Shown one piece after another: positions 1-6,211 of a stretch of DNA of 6,230 bases. The position numbers and the translations under genes were made by a program. The first letter of the stretch is position 1, and every line of letters starts with the position of its first letter. Source of the stretch: an uncultured Acetatifactor sp. (GTDB lineage Bacteria > Bacillota > Clostridia > Lachnospirales > Lachnospiraceae); contig CAJTSY010000178.1 of assembly GCA_910578995.1 (NCBI GenBank), positions 1-6,230 of the forward strand. The letters are read 5' to 3'. The notes below the pieces were generated by a model. The model made no database searches and was not told the origin of the DNA. It saw only the letters and a list, made by a program, of their open reading frames with translations.

Positions 1-269
1 CCTTACACCCGGAGCAGGTCTTCCTGTCCCGCATGGATGGGGAAGCCGAAGCTGAGGCCATAGGGCAGAAAATCCGTTCCGGGCTTCCGCTCACGGATGA
101 TGACCTGATGAAGCTGGTTGTCCTGCCGCTGGCCGTTCCTGCTCCTGAAGGGAAGGCACAGTTATTTGACAGGATCCTGGCCATGGCAGAAGGGATTCCG
201 GATGAGGGGCAGCGTGCCTTCGTCCCCGCCGCCATGGCACTTGCCACTGAAAAATATATAAACAGATGA
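1..269 (+). CDS. C-terminal part of an unidentified protein, possibly Rpn/PD-(D/E)XK-type putative transposase (5' end outside window)
   Basis: The reading frame is open from the left edge (first full codon at base 3) to a TGA at 267-269, giving at least 88 residues. An ATG at 33 exists but has no Shine-Dalgarno sequence before it, and the codons upstream (LHPEQVFLSR) read on as normal protein, so the gene very probably starts outside the window. The visible part is acidic and mostly helical, with LTDDDLMKLVVLPL followed by a helical tail (RILAMAEGIPDEGQRAFV, then ATEKYINR). A segment of the form 'LT-D/E-D-x-hydrophobic-K-hydrophobic-LPL' followed by an amphipathic helical tail resembles the C-terminal region of Clostridia Rpn-family recombination-promoting nuclease/putative transposase proteins. 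The catalytic PD-(D/E)XK core would lie upstream and cannot be seen, so this name is tentative. The gene is followed 9 bases later by a terminator and appears unrelated to the sugar locus to its right. Confidence 0.6.
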   Translation, partial: LHPEQVFLSRMDGEAEAEAIGQKIRSGLPLTDDDLMKLVVLPLAVPAPEGKAQLFDRILAMAEGIPDEGQRAFVPAAMALATEKYINR

Positions 270-278
270 AAGGGAACT

Positions 279-309
279 GGACTGGCAGCCGCCGGTCCTT
301 TTCTTTTTT
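279..309 (+). terminator. Rho-independent terminator of the left-edge gene
   Basis: An 8-bp stem, GGACTGGC (279-286) with GCCGGTCC (291-298), contains one G-T wobble pair and closes a four-base loop AGCC. It is followed at once by TTTTCTTTTTT (299-309). It lies 9 bases after the stop codon of the left-edge gene. On the minus strand there is no T-tract after the hairpin, so it should act only on plus-strand transcripts. Confidence 0.9.
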
Positions 310-592
310 GCGTATAGACAGTCACAATTATCTTATGGCAGGCTGAAAAGTGTGCTTTACAATATCCAGCATTCCTACGACCAGGAGCTCTCAGTAAAAA
401 AGTCGCTGAAAATGCGGTTTGTCACTTTATGAAATATTCCGAGAATTTACAGGGACGAGCATTAATGCCTATCTGGTCGACTACCGCCTAGAGCTAGCTG
501 CCAGACAACTGTCACAGACCAGCCCTTAACGTAATCGATATTGCCCAAAAACTGTAGCTTCAACATCCAGTCCTATTTCACCCTTTAGCAAG
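310..592 (+). pseudogene. Decayed remnant of an AraC-family transcriptional regulator (DNA-binding domain only)
   Basis: No intact frame exists here, but reading across frames rebuilds most of an AraC/XylS double helix-turn-helix domain. From 310 the frame gives RLKSVLYNIQHSYDQELSV, a typical entry into helix 1. After a shift near 397-399 it gives KVAENAVCHFMKY. After a shift near 437 it gives FREFTGTSINAYLVDYRLEL and then AARQLSQTS. After a shift near 525 it gives LNVIDIAQ. After a further shift near 549 it gives CSFNIQSYFT, ending near the family's usual F-x-x-x-F-K. These match, in order, the conserved AraC elements: G-T-S-x-x-x-Y-L in the linker, the YRLxxAxxLL helix, and the IAxxCGFxxxSYF signature. 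About four or five codons seem to be missing between AENAV and CHFMKY. The N-terminal effector domain is absent, because the remnant begins right after the upstream terminator. The 3' end may run a few bases into the tail of the convergent GH31 gene. The gene cannot make a functional protein. Confidence 0.82.
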
Positions 593-2875
593 TCACAAAA
601 TCAGCTCTTCCATAGTCTCCCCTCCAGACTGCTTAACGAGAATCCGCCTGTAGGGCTTCTCATAGCCCACATGGACAATCTCTCCGCTTATAGCTCCGTC
701 TTCTCTCACGGCAAAGCGGTACTGATGATACTGCCCCTCCCTGTAGGCAAAGTCCTCCCCGTTGTCCAGGTAATGGTCGTAGCTGCCCTCCCCGGGGTAT
801 ACCTCCAAAGTCAACGTATCCATAGGCTTTTCGCCTACATAGGACTGTTCCTCCATCATGGGCAGGATGCTGCCCGCCTTTACATAAATGGGACAGGTAT
901 CCAACGGCGCCTCCCGGACGAACCACACAGGCCCCTCTATCCGCTCTTTGGTCCAGTAGTCGTACCAGGTTCCCTCCGGCAGATACACCATTCGCTTTCT
1001 CATGCCCTGGTTCACTACCGGCGCCACCAGAATCCGGCTTCCCACCAGGAACTGGTCATTACACTGCCTGGCCGCCTGGTCTTTCTCATAGTGGTACACC
1101 AAAGGCCGCATAATGGGCGCCCCCGTGCGCTCTTCCTCATAGAACAAATCGTAGAAGTAGGGAATCCACTGGTAGCGCAGCTTCACATATTTCCGGTAGA
1201 TGTCCAGCACCTCCCTGCCAAACTGCCAGGGCTCCTGCTCCCTGGTGCCCATGGCGGAGTGGTTGCGGAACAGGGGCGAGAAGCATCCCACCTGTATCCA
1301 GCGCGCCAGAAGCTCCGGCGTGGTGTCCGAGCCGAACCCGCCGATGTCCGTGCCCACGAAAGGCATGCCGGAGAGTCCCAGGTTGCACAGCTGGGGAATG
1401 GCCATCTGCACATGGGCCCACATGCTGTGGTTGTCCCCGGTCCAGGCGGTTGCATACTTCTGGCTGCCGGCATAGCAGGCCCTGGTGATGACGAAAGGCC
1501 TGCGTCCGTCCAGTTTCTTCAGGCCCTGGTAGGTGGCCTTTGCCATCAGATGGCCGTACACATTGTGCATCTCGCTGTGGTCGGTCTCCCTGTCCCCGTC
1601 CGTGAATTTCACGTCGTCCGGCAGGGGCCCATGGAAGCTGGCGGGCTCGTTCATGTCATTCCAGATGCCCCGCACGCCCATGTCCAGCAGGAACTTCTGG
1701 TTTTCCCCCCACCATTTCCGCACGGCCGGATTGCCAAAGTCAGGAAAAGCCGCGTCCCCGGGCCAGACCGCGTTGATATAGACCTCACCCTCCGGCGTTT
1801 TTGCAAAATAGCCGTTCTCCACGCCCTCCTTATAGATAGAGTACTCCTCGTCTTTCTTCACGCCGGGGTCGTTGATGGTGACCACCTTGAAACCCCTGTC
1901 TTTCAGGCTCTTAAGGTACCCCTTAGGGTCGTTGTGGTAGCGGCCCATGTTCCAGGTGAATACCCGGTAGCCCTCCATGTAGTCAATGTCAAAGTGAATG
2001 ACATCGCAGGGAATATCGTTCTCCCGCATGCCGGAAGCCACCTTTTCCACATCCTCCTGGGTCATATAGCCCCATCTGGACTGATGGTACCCCAGCGTCC
2101 ACCGCTGGGGCAGGGGGCAGGTGCCTGTGAGATAGGTGTAGCCCCGGAGCACCTGGGCCATGGAGTCCCCGGCGATATAGTAGTAGTCCAGGTCCCCGCC
2201 CTCGGAGCCGAACCAGTAGTATTCCTGAGACTCCTGTCCCATGTTGAAGTAGCTCTTGAACGTATTGTCCGCAAAAATGCCGTACACATGGCTGTCCGTC
2301 AGCGCCATAAAAAACGGGATGGACTTATACAGCGCCTTGAAGCTGTCCACCTGGGGGTCCGGATTGTCCGTGTTCCACATTTCGTAGTCATAGTGGCGCT
2401 TGTCCAGAAAGCCCGTCTTATCCCCCAGCCCGTAGAAGTGCTCGCCGCCTGACAGCTTCTTGCACACCTCAAAGGCGCATTCCTTTCTTCCGGCCATCGC
2501 GGAATGCCCCTCCGCCTCCAGAAGCCTCACCATCTCGTCGCTGACCCGCTTCAAGGGCTTGCGCTTTCCCCGAAAATCCATGCAGACCTCCGCGCCGTCC
2601 TTGTCGAAAAAGTCCACATAAAAGCCGTCGCTGACCCGGGCGCAGACCACTCCCGTGCAAATCCAGAGGCCGTCCGGTTTCTCTTCTGTCCGGATATCCG
2701 TGGGCATCCCTTTCTCCCCCTCAATGGCCTTAGAGCAGGCCCTCCCTCCGCCGCTGCCGCTAAAGACATTGACAATGCGCGGCGTCAGCACCTCTATCCT
2801 GGCCGAAGCCCCCTCAAAGCGCAGCTCTATGACCTGTCCTTTTCTCTCATAGCCTGTCAGTTTCCCATATTCCAT
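593..2875 (-). CDS. GH31 family alpha-glucosidase, cytoplasmic
   Basis: A 760-residue glycoside hydrolase family 31 enzyme, predicted to release glucose from the non-reducing end of alpha-glucosides with retention of configuration. The N-terminal beta-sandwich spans about residues 1-245 and the (beta/alpha)8 barrel about 255-585. The barrel contains the HFDIDYMEGYRVFTW segment (294-308; D296 and D298 in the sugar pocket), the nucleophile motif GIWNDMNEP (403-411; D407), the acid/base in TAWTGDN (476-482; D481), and the pocket residues FRNHS (536-540). C-terminal beta domains follow (about 590-760, starting around MRPLVYHY). The D-I-D-Y-M form favours alpha-glucosidase over alpha-xylosidase, but linkage preference cannot be told. 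No signal peptide or membrane segment is present, so the substrate must be imported. The start ATG has AAGGAGGG (2886-2893) 10 bases upstream, and the length is normal for bacterial GH31. It has its own promoter and runs convergently into the AraC relic. No terminator was seen after its stop codon. Confidence 0.95.
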   Translation of the reverse strand: MEYGKLTGYERKGQVIELRFEGASARIEVLTPRIVNVFSGSGGGRACSKAIEGEKGMPTDIRTEEKPDGLWICTGVVCARVSDGFYVDFFDKDGAEVCMDFRGKRKPLKRVSDEMVRLLEAEGHSAMAGRKECAFEVCKKLSGGEHFYGLGDKTGFLDKRHYDYEMWNTDNPDPQVDSFKALYKSIPFFMALTDSHVYGIFADNTFKSYFNMGQESQEYYWFGSEGGDLDYYYIAGDSMAQVLRGYTYLTGTCPLPQRWTLGYHQSRWGYMTQEDVEKVASGMRENDIPCDVIHFDIDYMEGYRVFTWNMGRYHNDPKGYLKSLKDRGFKVVTINDPGVKKDEEYSIYKEGVENGYFAKTPEGEVYINAVWPGDAAFPDFGNPAVRKWWGENQKFLLDMGVRGIWNDMNEPASFHGPLPDDVKFTDGDRETDHSEMHNVYGHLMAKATYQGLKKLDGRRPFVITRACYAGSQKYATAWTGDNHSMWAHVQMAIPQLCNLGLSGMPFVGTDIGGFGSDTTPELLARWIQVGCFSPLFRNHSAMGTREQEPWQFGREVLDIYRKYVKLRYQWIPYFYDLFYEEERTGAPIMRPLVYHYEKDQAARQCNDQFLVGSRILVAPVVNQGMRKRMVYLPEGTWYDYWTKERIEGPVWFVREAPLDTCPIYVKAGSILPMMEEQSYVGEKPMDTLTLEVYPGEGSYDHYLDNGEDFAYREGQYHQYRFAVREDGAISGEIVHVGYEKPYRRILVKQSGGETMEELIL

Positions 2876-2885
2876 AGTCCGTAGT

Positions 2886-2893
2886 CCCTCCTT
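2886..2893 (-). promoter_or_regulatory. Ribosome binding site of the GH31 gene
   Basis: The minus strand reads AAGGAGGG, 10 bases before the ATG at 2873-2875. It supports this start over any internal methionine. Confidence 0.75.
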
Positions 2894-2930
2894 ATGGTGA
2901 AATTTTTGTCAAGCTTTATCTGTCTCTTAT

Positions 2931-2959
2931 AGTATACATAATTTCCGCCCCTGTAACAA
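2931..2959 (-). promoter_or_regulatory. Sigma-A-type promoter for the GH31 gene
   Basis: On the minus strand, TTGTTA (2954-2959, four of six consensus bases) is separated by exactly 17 bases from TATACT (2931-2936, five of six). Transcription would begin near 2924, giving a leader of about 50 bases that contains the ribosome binding site. The promoter lies downstream of the SGNH gene's terminator, so GH31 appears to be its own transcription unit. The -10 region overlaps a 6-bp palindrome GTATAC. No copy of the TAGTAGT dyad found upstream of the TrmB-like gene is present here. Confidence 0.65.
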
Positions 2960-3049
2960 CCTATTCCGAATGGACTTTGCCAGATTTCCTAGAAAGCGTC
3001 CGGGCCGTCTCCCGCCCTCCTGGCCCCGTTCCCGTTTTTTGCAGCGCAC

Positions 3050-3078
3050 AAAAAAAGACATGTCTCCATGTCCTTTTT
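3050..3078 (-). terminator. Rho-independent terminator of the regulator-transporter-hydrolase operon
   Basis: A perfect 6-bp stem GACATG (3057-3062) with CATGTC (3067-3072) closes a 4-base loop (TCTC on the plus strand). It is extended by a wobble pair and by A:T pairs between the A-tract 3050-3056 and the T-tract 3074-3078. In the minus-strand transcript the hairpin is followed by seven U residues. It begins about 20 bases after the stop codon of the SGNH gene. The flanking A and T tracts would let it work in both directions, but no plus-strand gene is seen here. Confidence 0.88.
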
Positions 3079-3097
3079 CGCTGCTCTCCCTCTTGCC

Positions 3098-3880
3098 CTA
3101 CACATCCCTATTCTTCAGTCCCTTGCCGATAAACGGCACTTCAAAAAAATCCTTTGGGTGCTTCCGAATCAGATAATCTATATAGTTCCCAATCATCAGC
3201 GCATAGCTGTAATACCCCATGGCGTTGGGGTGAAAGCCCAGGGCAAAGGTTTTTCGCATCTCCTCATCGTACACCGGCCCATCCTTTGTCATGTCGATGA
3301 GATAGGTGAACGAAAACAGCCCGCACATCTTCTTCATCTCTTCCGCCACGCCGCAGATGATGGGGTCCCCCATCTCCTCCCCCCGTCTCTGCATGGACAC
3401 CAGGAAAATCCGGGCATCCTTTTCTATCCCTTTCAATTTCGACACAATGCGGCCCATATTGCCGAAAAAGGTGTCCGGATTCCGCTCCGGCTCCTGCGGG
3501 TGGATATCCGCCGCGCTGCCCACAGGATGCCCGCAGACAAACATGTCGTTATTTCCCAGGGCTATGATATAAGCCTGGTTCCACTGCCAGAAATCATTCT
3601 GGTCCGCCCAGCTGTCGTAGAACTCTTTGGCCGTCATACCGCCCCGGGAATAATTGTGGTACACAGTCCCCGTGAGCCGTTCCAGCACGGCAGGCCAGGA
3701 ATACTCGTACATGTCATGGTACAGAATCGTTCCCGCCTCGTCGTGAGACTCAAACTCCCCCGAGGACAGGGAATCCCCTATGACCCCGATTTCCTTAAAA
3801 ATACCCGCGAACCCACAGGTGCCTTTCAGATTGTCCAACGGCCCCTCATCCGGCGCCACCGTAAATAAATCCAGCTTCAT
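3098..3880 (-). CDS. SGNH/GDSL-family hydrolase (putative cytoplasmic carbohydrate esterase)
   Basis: A 260-residue SGNH-superfamily hydrolase. Block I is IGVIGDSLSSGE (31-42) with nucleophile S37. The block II glycine lies in NYSRGG (76-81). Block III is ALGNNDMF (107-114), the expected G-x-N-D. Block V is GFHPNAMGYY (215-224) with the catalytic His at H217. The usual Asp three residues before this His is replaced by L214, so the active site may work as a Ser-His pair or use another acid. There is no signal peptide or membrane segment, so it should act in the cytoplasm. The family cleaves O-acyl esters on sugars, lipids or other metabolites, and no substrate can be assigned from sequence. 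Its position after an MFS carrier suggests it de-esterifies an imported glycoside (inference). Its ATG overlaps the transporter's TGA as ATGA (3877-3880). Two Shine-Dalgarno-like stretches, AGGAGA (3886-3891) and AAGGAG (3892-3897), lie inside the transporter's last codons, so translation is probably coupled. Confidence 0.88.
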   Translation of the reverse strand: MKLDLFTVAPDEGPLDNLKGTCGFAGIFKEIGVIGDSLSSGEFESHDEAGTILYHDMYEYSWPAVLERLTGTVYHNYSRGGMTAKEFYDSWADQNDFWQWNQAYIIALGNNDMFVCGHPVGSAADIHPQEPERNPDTFFGNMGRIVSKLKGIEKDARIFLVSMQRRGEEMGDPIICGVAEEMKKMCGLFSFTYLIDMTKDGPVYDEEMRKTFALGFHPNAMGYYSYALMIGNYIDYLIRKHPKDFFEVPFIGKGLKNRDV

Positions 3881-5292
3881 TTTGCTCTCCTCTCCTTATC
3901 CCATTCCGCTCCGGTCACTTTCTTCAAGTCCAGACCACGGGTCTCTCCCACATATCTCCAGATGATAAAAATCGCCCCAACGAGCCCCGGAATCGTCAGT
4001 CCCAGGTACATATAGCCAAAGGTCTCCTTTGGAAGAAGCGGCAGCAGCACAATGGTCACAATGGTGGCCAGCCCGCCGATGATGCCGTTGAGCAGCGTGT
4101 TGATGACCGTCACCGAGGAGCGCAGATTGGTGGGCGAAGACTCCGAGAACATAATGCCGCCGATGGTGTCTCCCGCTCCCCAATAGCTGCCCATGAAGCC
4201 GCCGATGGCAAAGCCCGTCAGAACCGGCGTCCAGCCCAGCATGGAGCTTGCGATGAACAGGCTGTAGCAGACCACCGCCGAACAGGACATGGCGATTATG
4301 GTTACTTTTCTTCCGAACCGGTCCGACACCAGTCCGGCGATAAACGTCATCAGGGCATTCCCCACCGGGTAGAGATACAGCGCCAGCGTAATGGCTTCCT
4401 CCGACATCAGCGCCGATTCTTTCATCACCGTATTGTAGGTGGCCGTGGCAAGTGACGCAGAGTAGAAGAAACAGCATGCCAGCATCAAAAACCTTAACTG
4501 CCTGTGCCGGAACGCGAATTTTACCGCGTTGACAATCCCGCCCTGGGCATTGTTGTTCTTCTCCTCCCTGGTCTGCTTCTCCCTTTCCTCCATGGGCGTT
4601 TTTAAGTATTTCACCCGGTTGACCACAAAGGTATTGGTCTCCTTTGCAAACAGCAGGGCCGCCAGGGACAGGGCAAAGCCCAGAATGGCAGGCACTAAGT
4701 ACACCAGATGCCACCGGTCGCTCTGGTTCTTCATAAACGTGGCCCGCAGCAGGGGAATCAGCAGCGTCCCCAATATGGCCACCGCTTTCGTCAGCGCGTA
4801 ATTCCGCGCCCGGTTCTTCTCGCTGGAACACTCCAGAATATACACGCACTGCATGTCATGGGAAACCATAAAGCCCATCAGGGTACCGCCCACCATATAC
4901 ACGAAAATATTGTCGGACAGGTACACCAGAAACAGCCCCAACCCCATCATCAAAGTATTGATTACCAAAAAAGGCTTCCGCCCGAACCGGTCCGCCAGCG
5001 GACGATAGAACACAATCAGCAGCGTCACCGGATAGGTAATAAAGCCCAGCGCTGAAGAGAGGGACAGTCCCTCGCCGTACTCCAGCCCCATGTTCCGGAC
5101 AAAAAATTCATTGATGATGTTGGACTGAAATTGAATGGAAATGGTGGACGCTATCTCGTCGATAATGTAAATCATCGACAGCACCATAAAAAGATACAGC
5201 ATGTAAAACCGGTTATTCTTCGCCTGCAGCTGTTTTTCTCTCCGAACCAGTTCCCTTGCTTCCCTGGCCTTAACGGCCTCAGCATTCTTCAT
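3877..5292 (-). CDS. MFS transporter, sugar-porter-like
   Basis: A 471-residue major facilitator superfamily carrier with about 12 predicted membrane helices. A charged, Lys/Arg-rich N-terminal stretch (1-27) precedes helix 1 (about 30-50, containing D45 and E46). Motif A, RPLADRFGRKP (97-107), lies between helices 2 and 3, and its second-half copy GLVSDRFGRKV (320-330) between helices 8 and 9. A hydrophilic central loop (about 217-262) separates the halves. The ESSPTNLRSS segment (384-393) and the VGETRGLDL end (448-456) resemble the PTxxRG and PETKG(L) elements of sugar porters, so a sugar or glycoside is the likeliest cargo, though family membership does not fix it. The ATG at 5292 is preferred because GAGGAGGAGG lies about 10 bases upstream. 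A longer frame from 5322 has no ribosome binding site and would overlap the regulator by 44 bases. With the chosen start the overlap is 14 bases. The stop overlaps the SGNH start (ATGA). Confidence 0.9.
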   Translation of the reverse strand: MKNAEAVKAREARELVRREKQLQAKNNRFYMLYLFMVLSMIYIIDEIASTISIQFQSNIINEFFVRNMGLEYGEGLSLSSALGFITYPVTLLIVFYRPLADRFGRKPFLVINTLMMGLGLFLVYLSDNIFVYMVGGTLMGFMVSHDMQCVYILECSSEKNRARNYALTKAVAILGTLLIPLLRATFMKNQSDRWHLVYLVPAILGFALSLAALLFAKETNTFVVNRVKYLKTPMEEREKQTREEKNNNAQGGIVNAVKFAFRHRQLRFLMLACCFFYSASLATATYNTVMKESALMSEEAITLALYLYPVGNALMTFIAGLVSDRFGRKVTIIAMSCSAVVCYSLFIASSMLGWTPVLTGFAIGGFMGSYWGAGDTIGGIMFSESSPTNLRSSVTVINTLLNGIIGGLATIVTIVLLPLLPKETFGYMYLGLTIPGLVGAIFIIWRYVGETRGLDLKKVTGAEWDKERRAK

Positions 5293-6148
5293 TTTCCCCG
5301 TACCTCCTCCTCTGAAAATCATACACCATGAAATTCTTCGTCATGTCCTCATTGATGCCCAGCTCCCCGGCCAAGGTGCCAATCATCTGCAGGAATTCCC
5401 TGCTTGTAATCCTTTCGTGAAGCAGGCCCTGCTTTTCGATGTATTTATACCAGAATATGTTCAGGACGATTTCGTCTATGGCCAATGAGACAATCGCATG
5501 GTTTTTCGTACAGGTATAAATATCCTCCCCCCCGCCGCTTTCCCCGTTCAGGCACTGGACGCCGTCCACAATCAGCGTCATCCTCCGGTAGGGGAACAGC
5601 CTGGCGGCATCGCAGAGCCCATAGGAAAAAATCACCGCGCCCTTAAGCGGAATCTCTTCAAAGGAAAAAATATAGATTTTAATGCCCCGCTTCACAGCTC
5701 TCTCCAGAGCCTCCCGCACAGCCTGAAATTCGCTGTGCCAGATGGAAAGGGAAATCTCCTTTTCTGCAGCGTCAATGAGCGCGGCCGCCTTTTTGATGAA
5801 TTTGTCGTAGCCCACTATGTTCAGCACGTAGTCTCTGTTTTCTTCCCCCTGGGCCAGGCCTTTCAGGAATTCCTCCGCCCGGTTGATATTCTCCTCGTTC
5901 TTCTTTTTGATTCGGGCGATGAGCTTCTCGTACTCCAGTGGAATATAGTAATTGGGCTCCCCCTCCAGGCGAATCAGGATGCCTTTCCCCACCAGGCGGT
6001 TCACCACCTCATACACAAGCGACCTTGATACCCCTGACAGTTTGGCTATCTCGTAGCCGTTTAGGAATTTGTTGCGCAAAAGGGTGGTGTATACCTTTGC
6101 TTCGTTCTGGGAGAATCCCAGATTTTCCAGATAATCTGCGTCTTTCAT
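5279..6148 (-). CDS. TrmB-like sugar-responsive transcriptional regulator
   Basis: A 289-residue regulator. Residues 5-70 form a winged helix-turn-helix of the TrmB type: LGFSQNEAKVYTTLL (10-24), then the recognition region EIAKLSGVSRSLVYEVVNRL (33-52), then the wing GILIRLEGEPNYYIPL (56-71). A charged, probably coiled-coil linker follows (72-100). Residues about 105-240 look like the phospholipase-D-like fold of TrmB effector domains (IWHSEFQAVREALERAVKRGIKIYIF; LIVDGVQCLNGE), but no HxKxxxxD catalytic motif is present, so a ligand-binding role is expected. It is shorter than archaeal TrmB. The family senses sugars and represses or activates sugar uptake genes, best known in archaea with scattered members in Firmicutes. 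The start is supported by AAGGGG (6161-6166), 12 bases upstream. It is the first gene of the operon and probably controls its own promoter (inference). Its 3' end contains the transporter's ribosome binding site. Confidence 0.88.
   Translation of the reverse strand: MKDADYLENLGFSQNEAKVYTTLLRNKFLNGYEIAKLSGVSRSLVYEVVNRLVGKGILIRLEGEPNYYIPLEYEKLIARIKKKNEENINRAEEFLKGLAQGEENRDYVLNIVGYDKFIKKAAALIDAAEKEISLSIWHSEFQAVREALERAVKRGIKIYIFSFEEIPLKGAVIFSYGLCDAARLFPYRRMTLIVDGVQCLNGESGGGEDIYTCTKNHAIVSLAIDEIVLNIFWYKYIEKQGLLHERITSREFLQMIGTLAGELGINEDMTKNFMVYDFQRRRYGENEEC
5303..5311 (-). promoter_or_regulatory. Ribosome binding site that fixes the MFS start
   Basis: The minus strand reads AGGAGGAGG, ending 10 bases before the ATG at 5290-5292 and lying inside the last codons of the TrmB-like gene. 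The alternative upstream ATG at 5320-5322 has nothing comparable, so the shorter transporter start is preferred. Confidence 0.8.
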
Positions 6149-6149
6149 T

Positions 6150-6173
6150 TAGTAGTTGTACCCCTTACTACTA
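6150..6173. promoter_or_regulatory. Perfect 7-bp inverted repeat: candidate operator or translation-control hairpin
   Basis: TAGTAGT (6150-6156) and ACTACTA (6167-6173) are perfect inverted copies separated by 10 bases. The dyad lies between the predicted transcription start (near 6176) and the regulator's ATG (6148), and the ribosome binding site AAGGGG falls in its loop. Regulators of the TrmB family bind dyad-symmetric sites near the promoters of the genes they control. This makes autoregulation by the first gene product likely, either as a roadblock on DNA or, if folded in RNA, as a hairpin covering the ribosome binding site. The arms are short and AT-rich, so the RNA hairpin would be weak and DNA binding is the better guess. 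Confidence 0.6.
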
Positions 6174-6182
6174 TTTTGCTTT

Positions 6183-6211
6183 ATCATATCATAGGGATAG
6201 GGGATTGTCAA
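6183..6211 (-). promoter_or_regulatory. Near-consensus sigma-A promoter of the trmB-like/MFS/SGNH operon
   Basis: On the minus strand the -35 TTGACA (6206-6211) is a perfect consensus match. A 17-base spacer follows, then TATGAT (6183-6188), five of six consensus bases. A second overlapping TATGAT (6188-6193) has too short a spacer to serve as the -10. The predicted start of transcription is near 6176, giving a leader of about 27 bases. A promoter this strong usually needs a repressor, which fits the dyad just downstream. Confidence 0.85.

Noticed and set aside
33..269. Small complete gene starting at the ATG at 33
   Set aside because: There is no Shine-Dalgarno sequence, and the frame stays open with protein-like codons to the window edge, so it is better read as the 3' end of a longer gene.
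547..592. Possible terminator for the GH31 gene downstream of its stop
   Set aside because: A short T-run exists on the minus strand, but no convincing GC-rich stem precedes it. The weak TGT/ACA symmetry is too short.
671..2452. Long plus-strand open frame (593 codons) opposite the GH31 gene
   Set aside because: It lies wholly antisense to a clear GH31 coding region with all catalytic motifs. Its translation is low-complexity in style (rich in His, Val, Pro, Leu), with no recognisable domain and no ribosome binding site. GC-biased codon use on the minus strand explains the lack of stops.
2929..2941. GTATAC palindrome at the GH31 -10 element as a possible operator
   Set aside because: The symmetry does not extend beyond the central 6 bases, and it is largely explained by the -10 hexamer itself.
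3068..3868. Plus-strand open frame of 266 codons opposite the SGNH gene
   Set aside because: It is antisense to a gene with intact SGNH motifs, starts inside a terminator hairpin, and shows no family resemblance.
3896..4849. Minus-strand open frame of 317 codons within the MFS gene
   Set aside because: It is an out-of-frame shadow of the transporter. It lacks membrane helices and has a Gly/His/Ala-rich composition with no domain.
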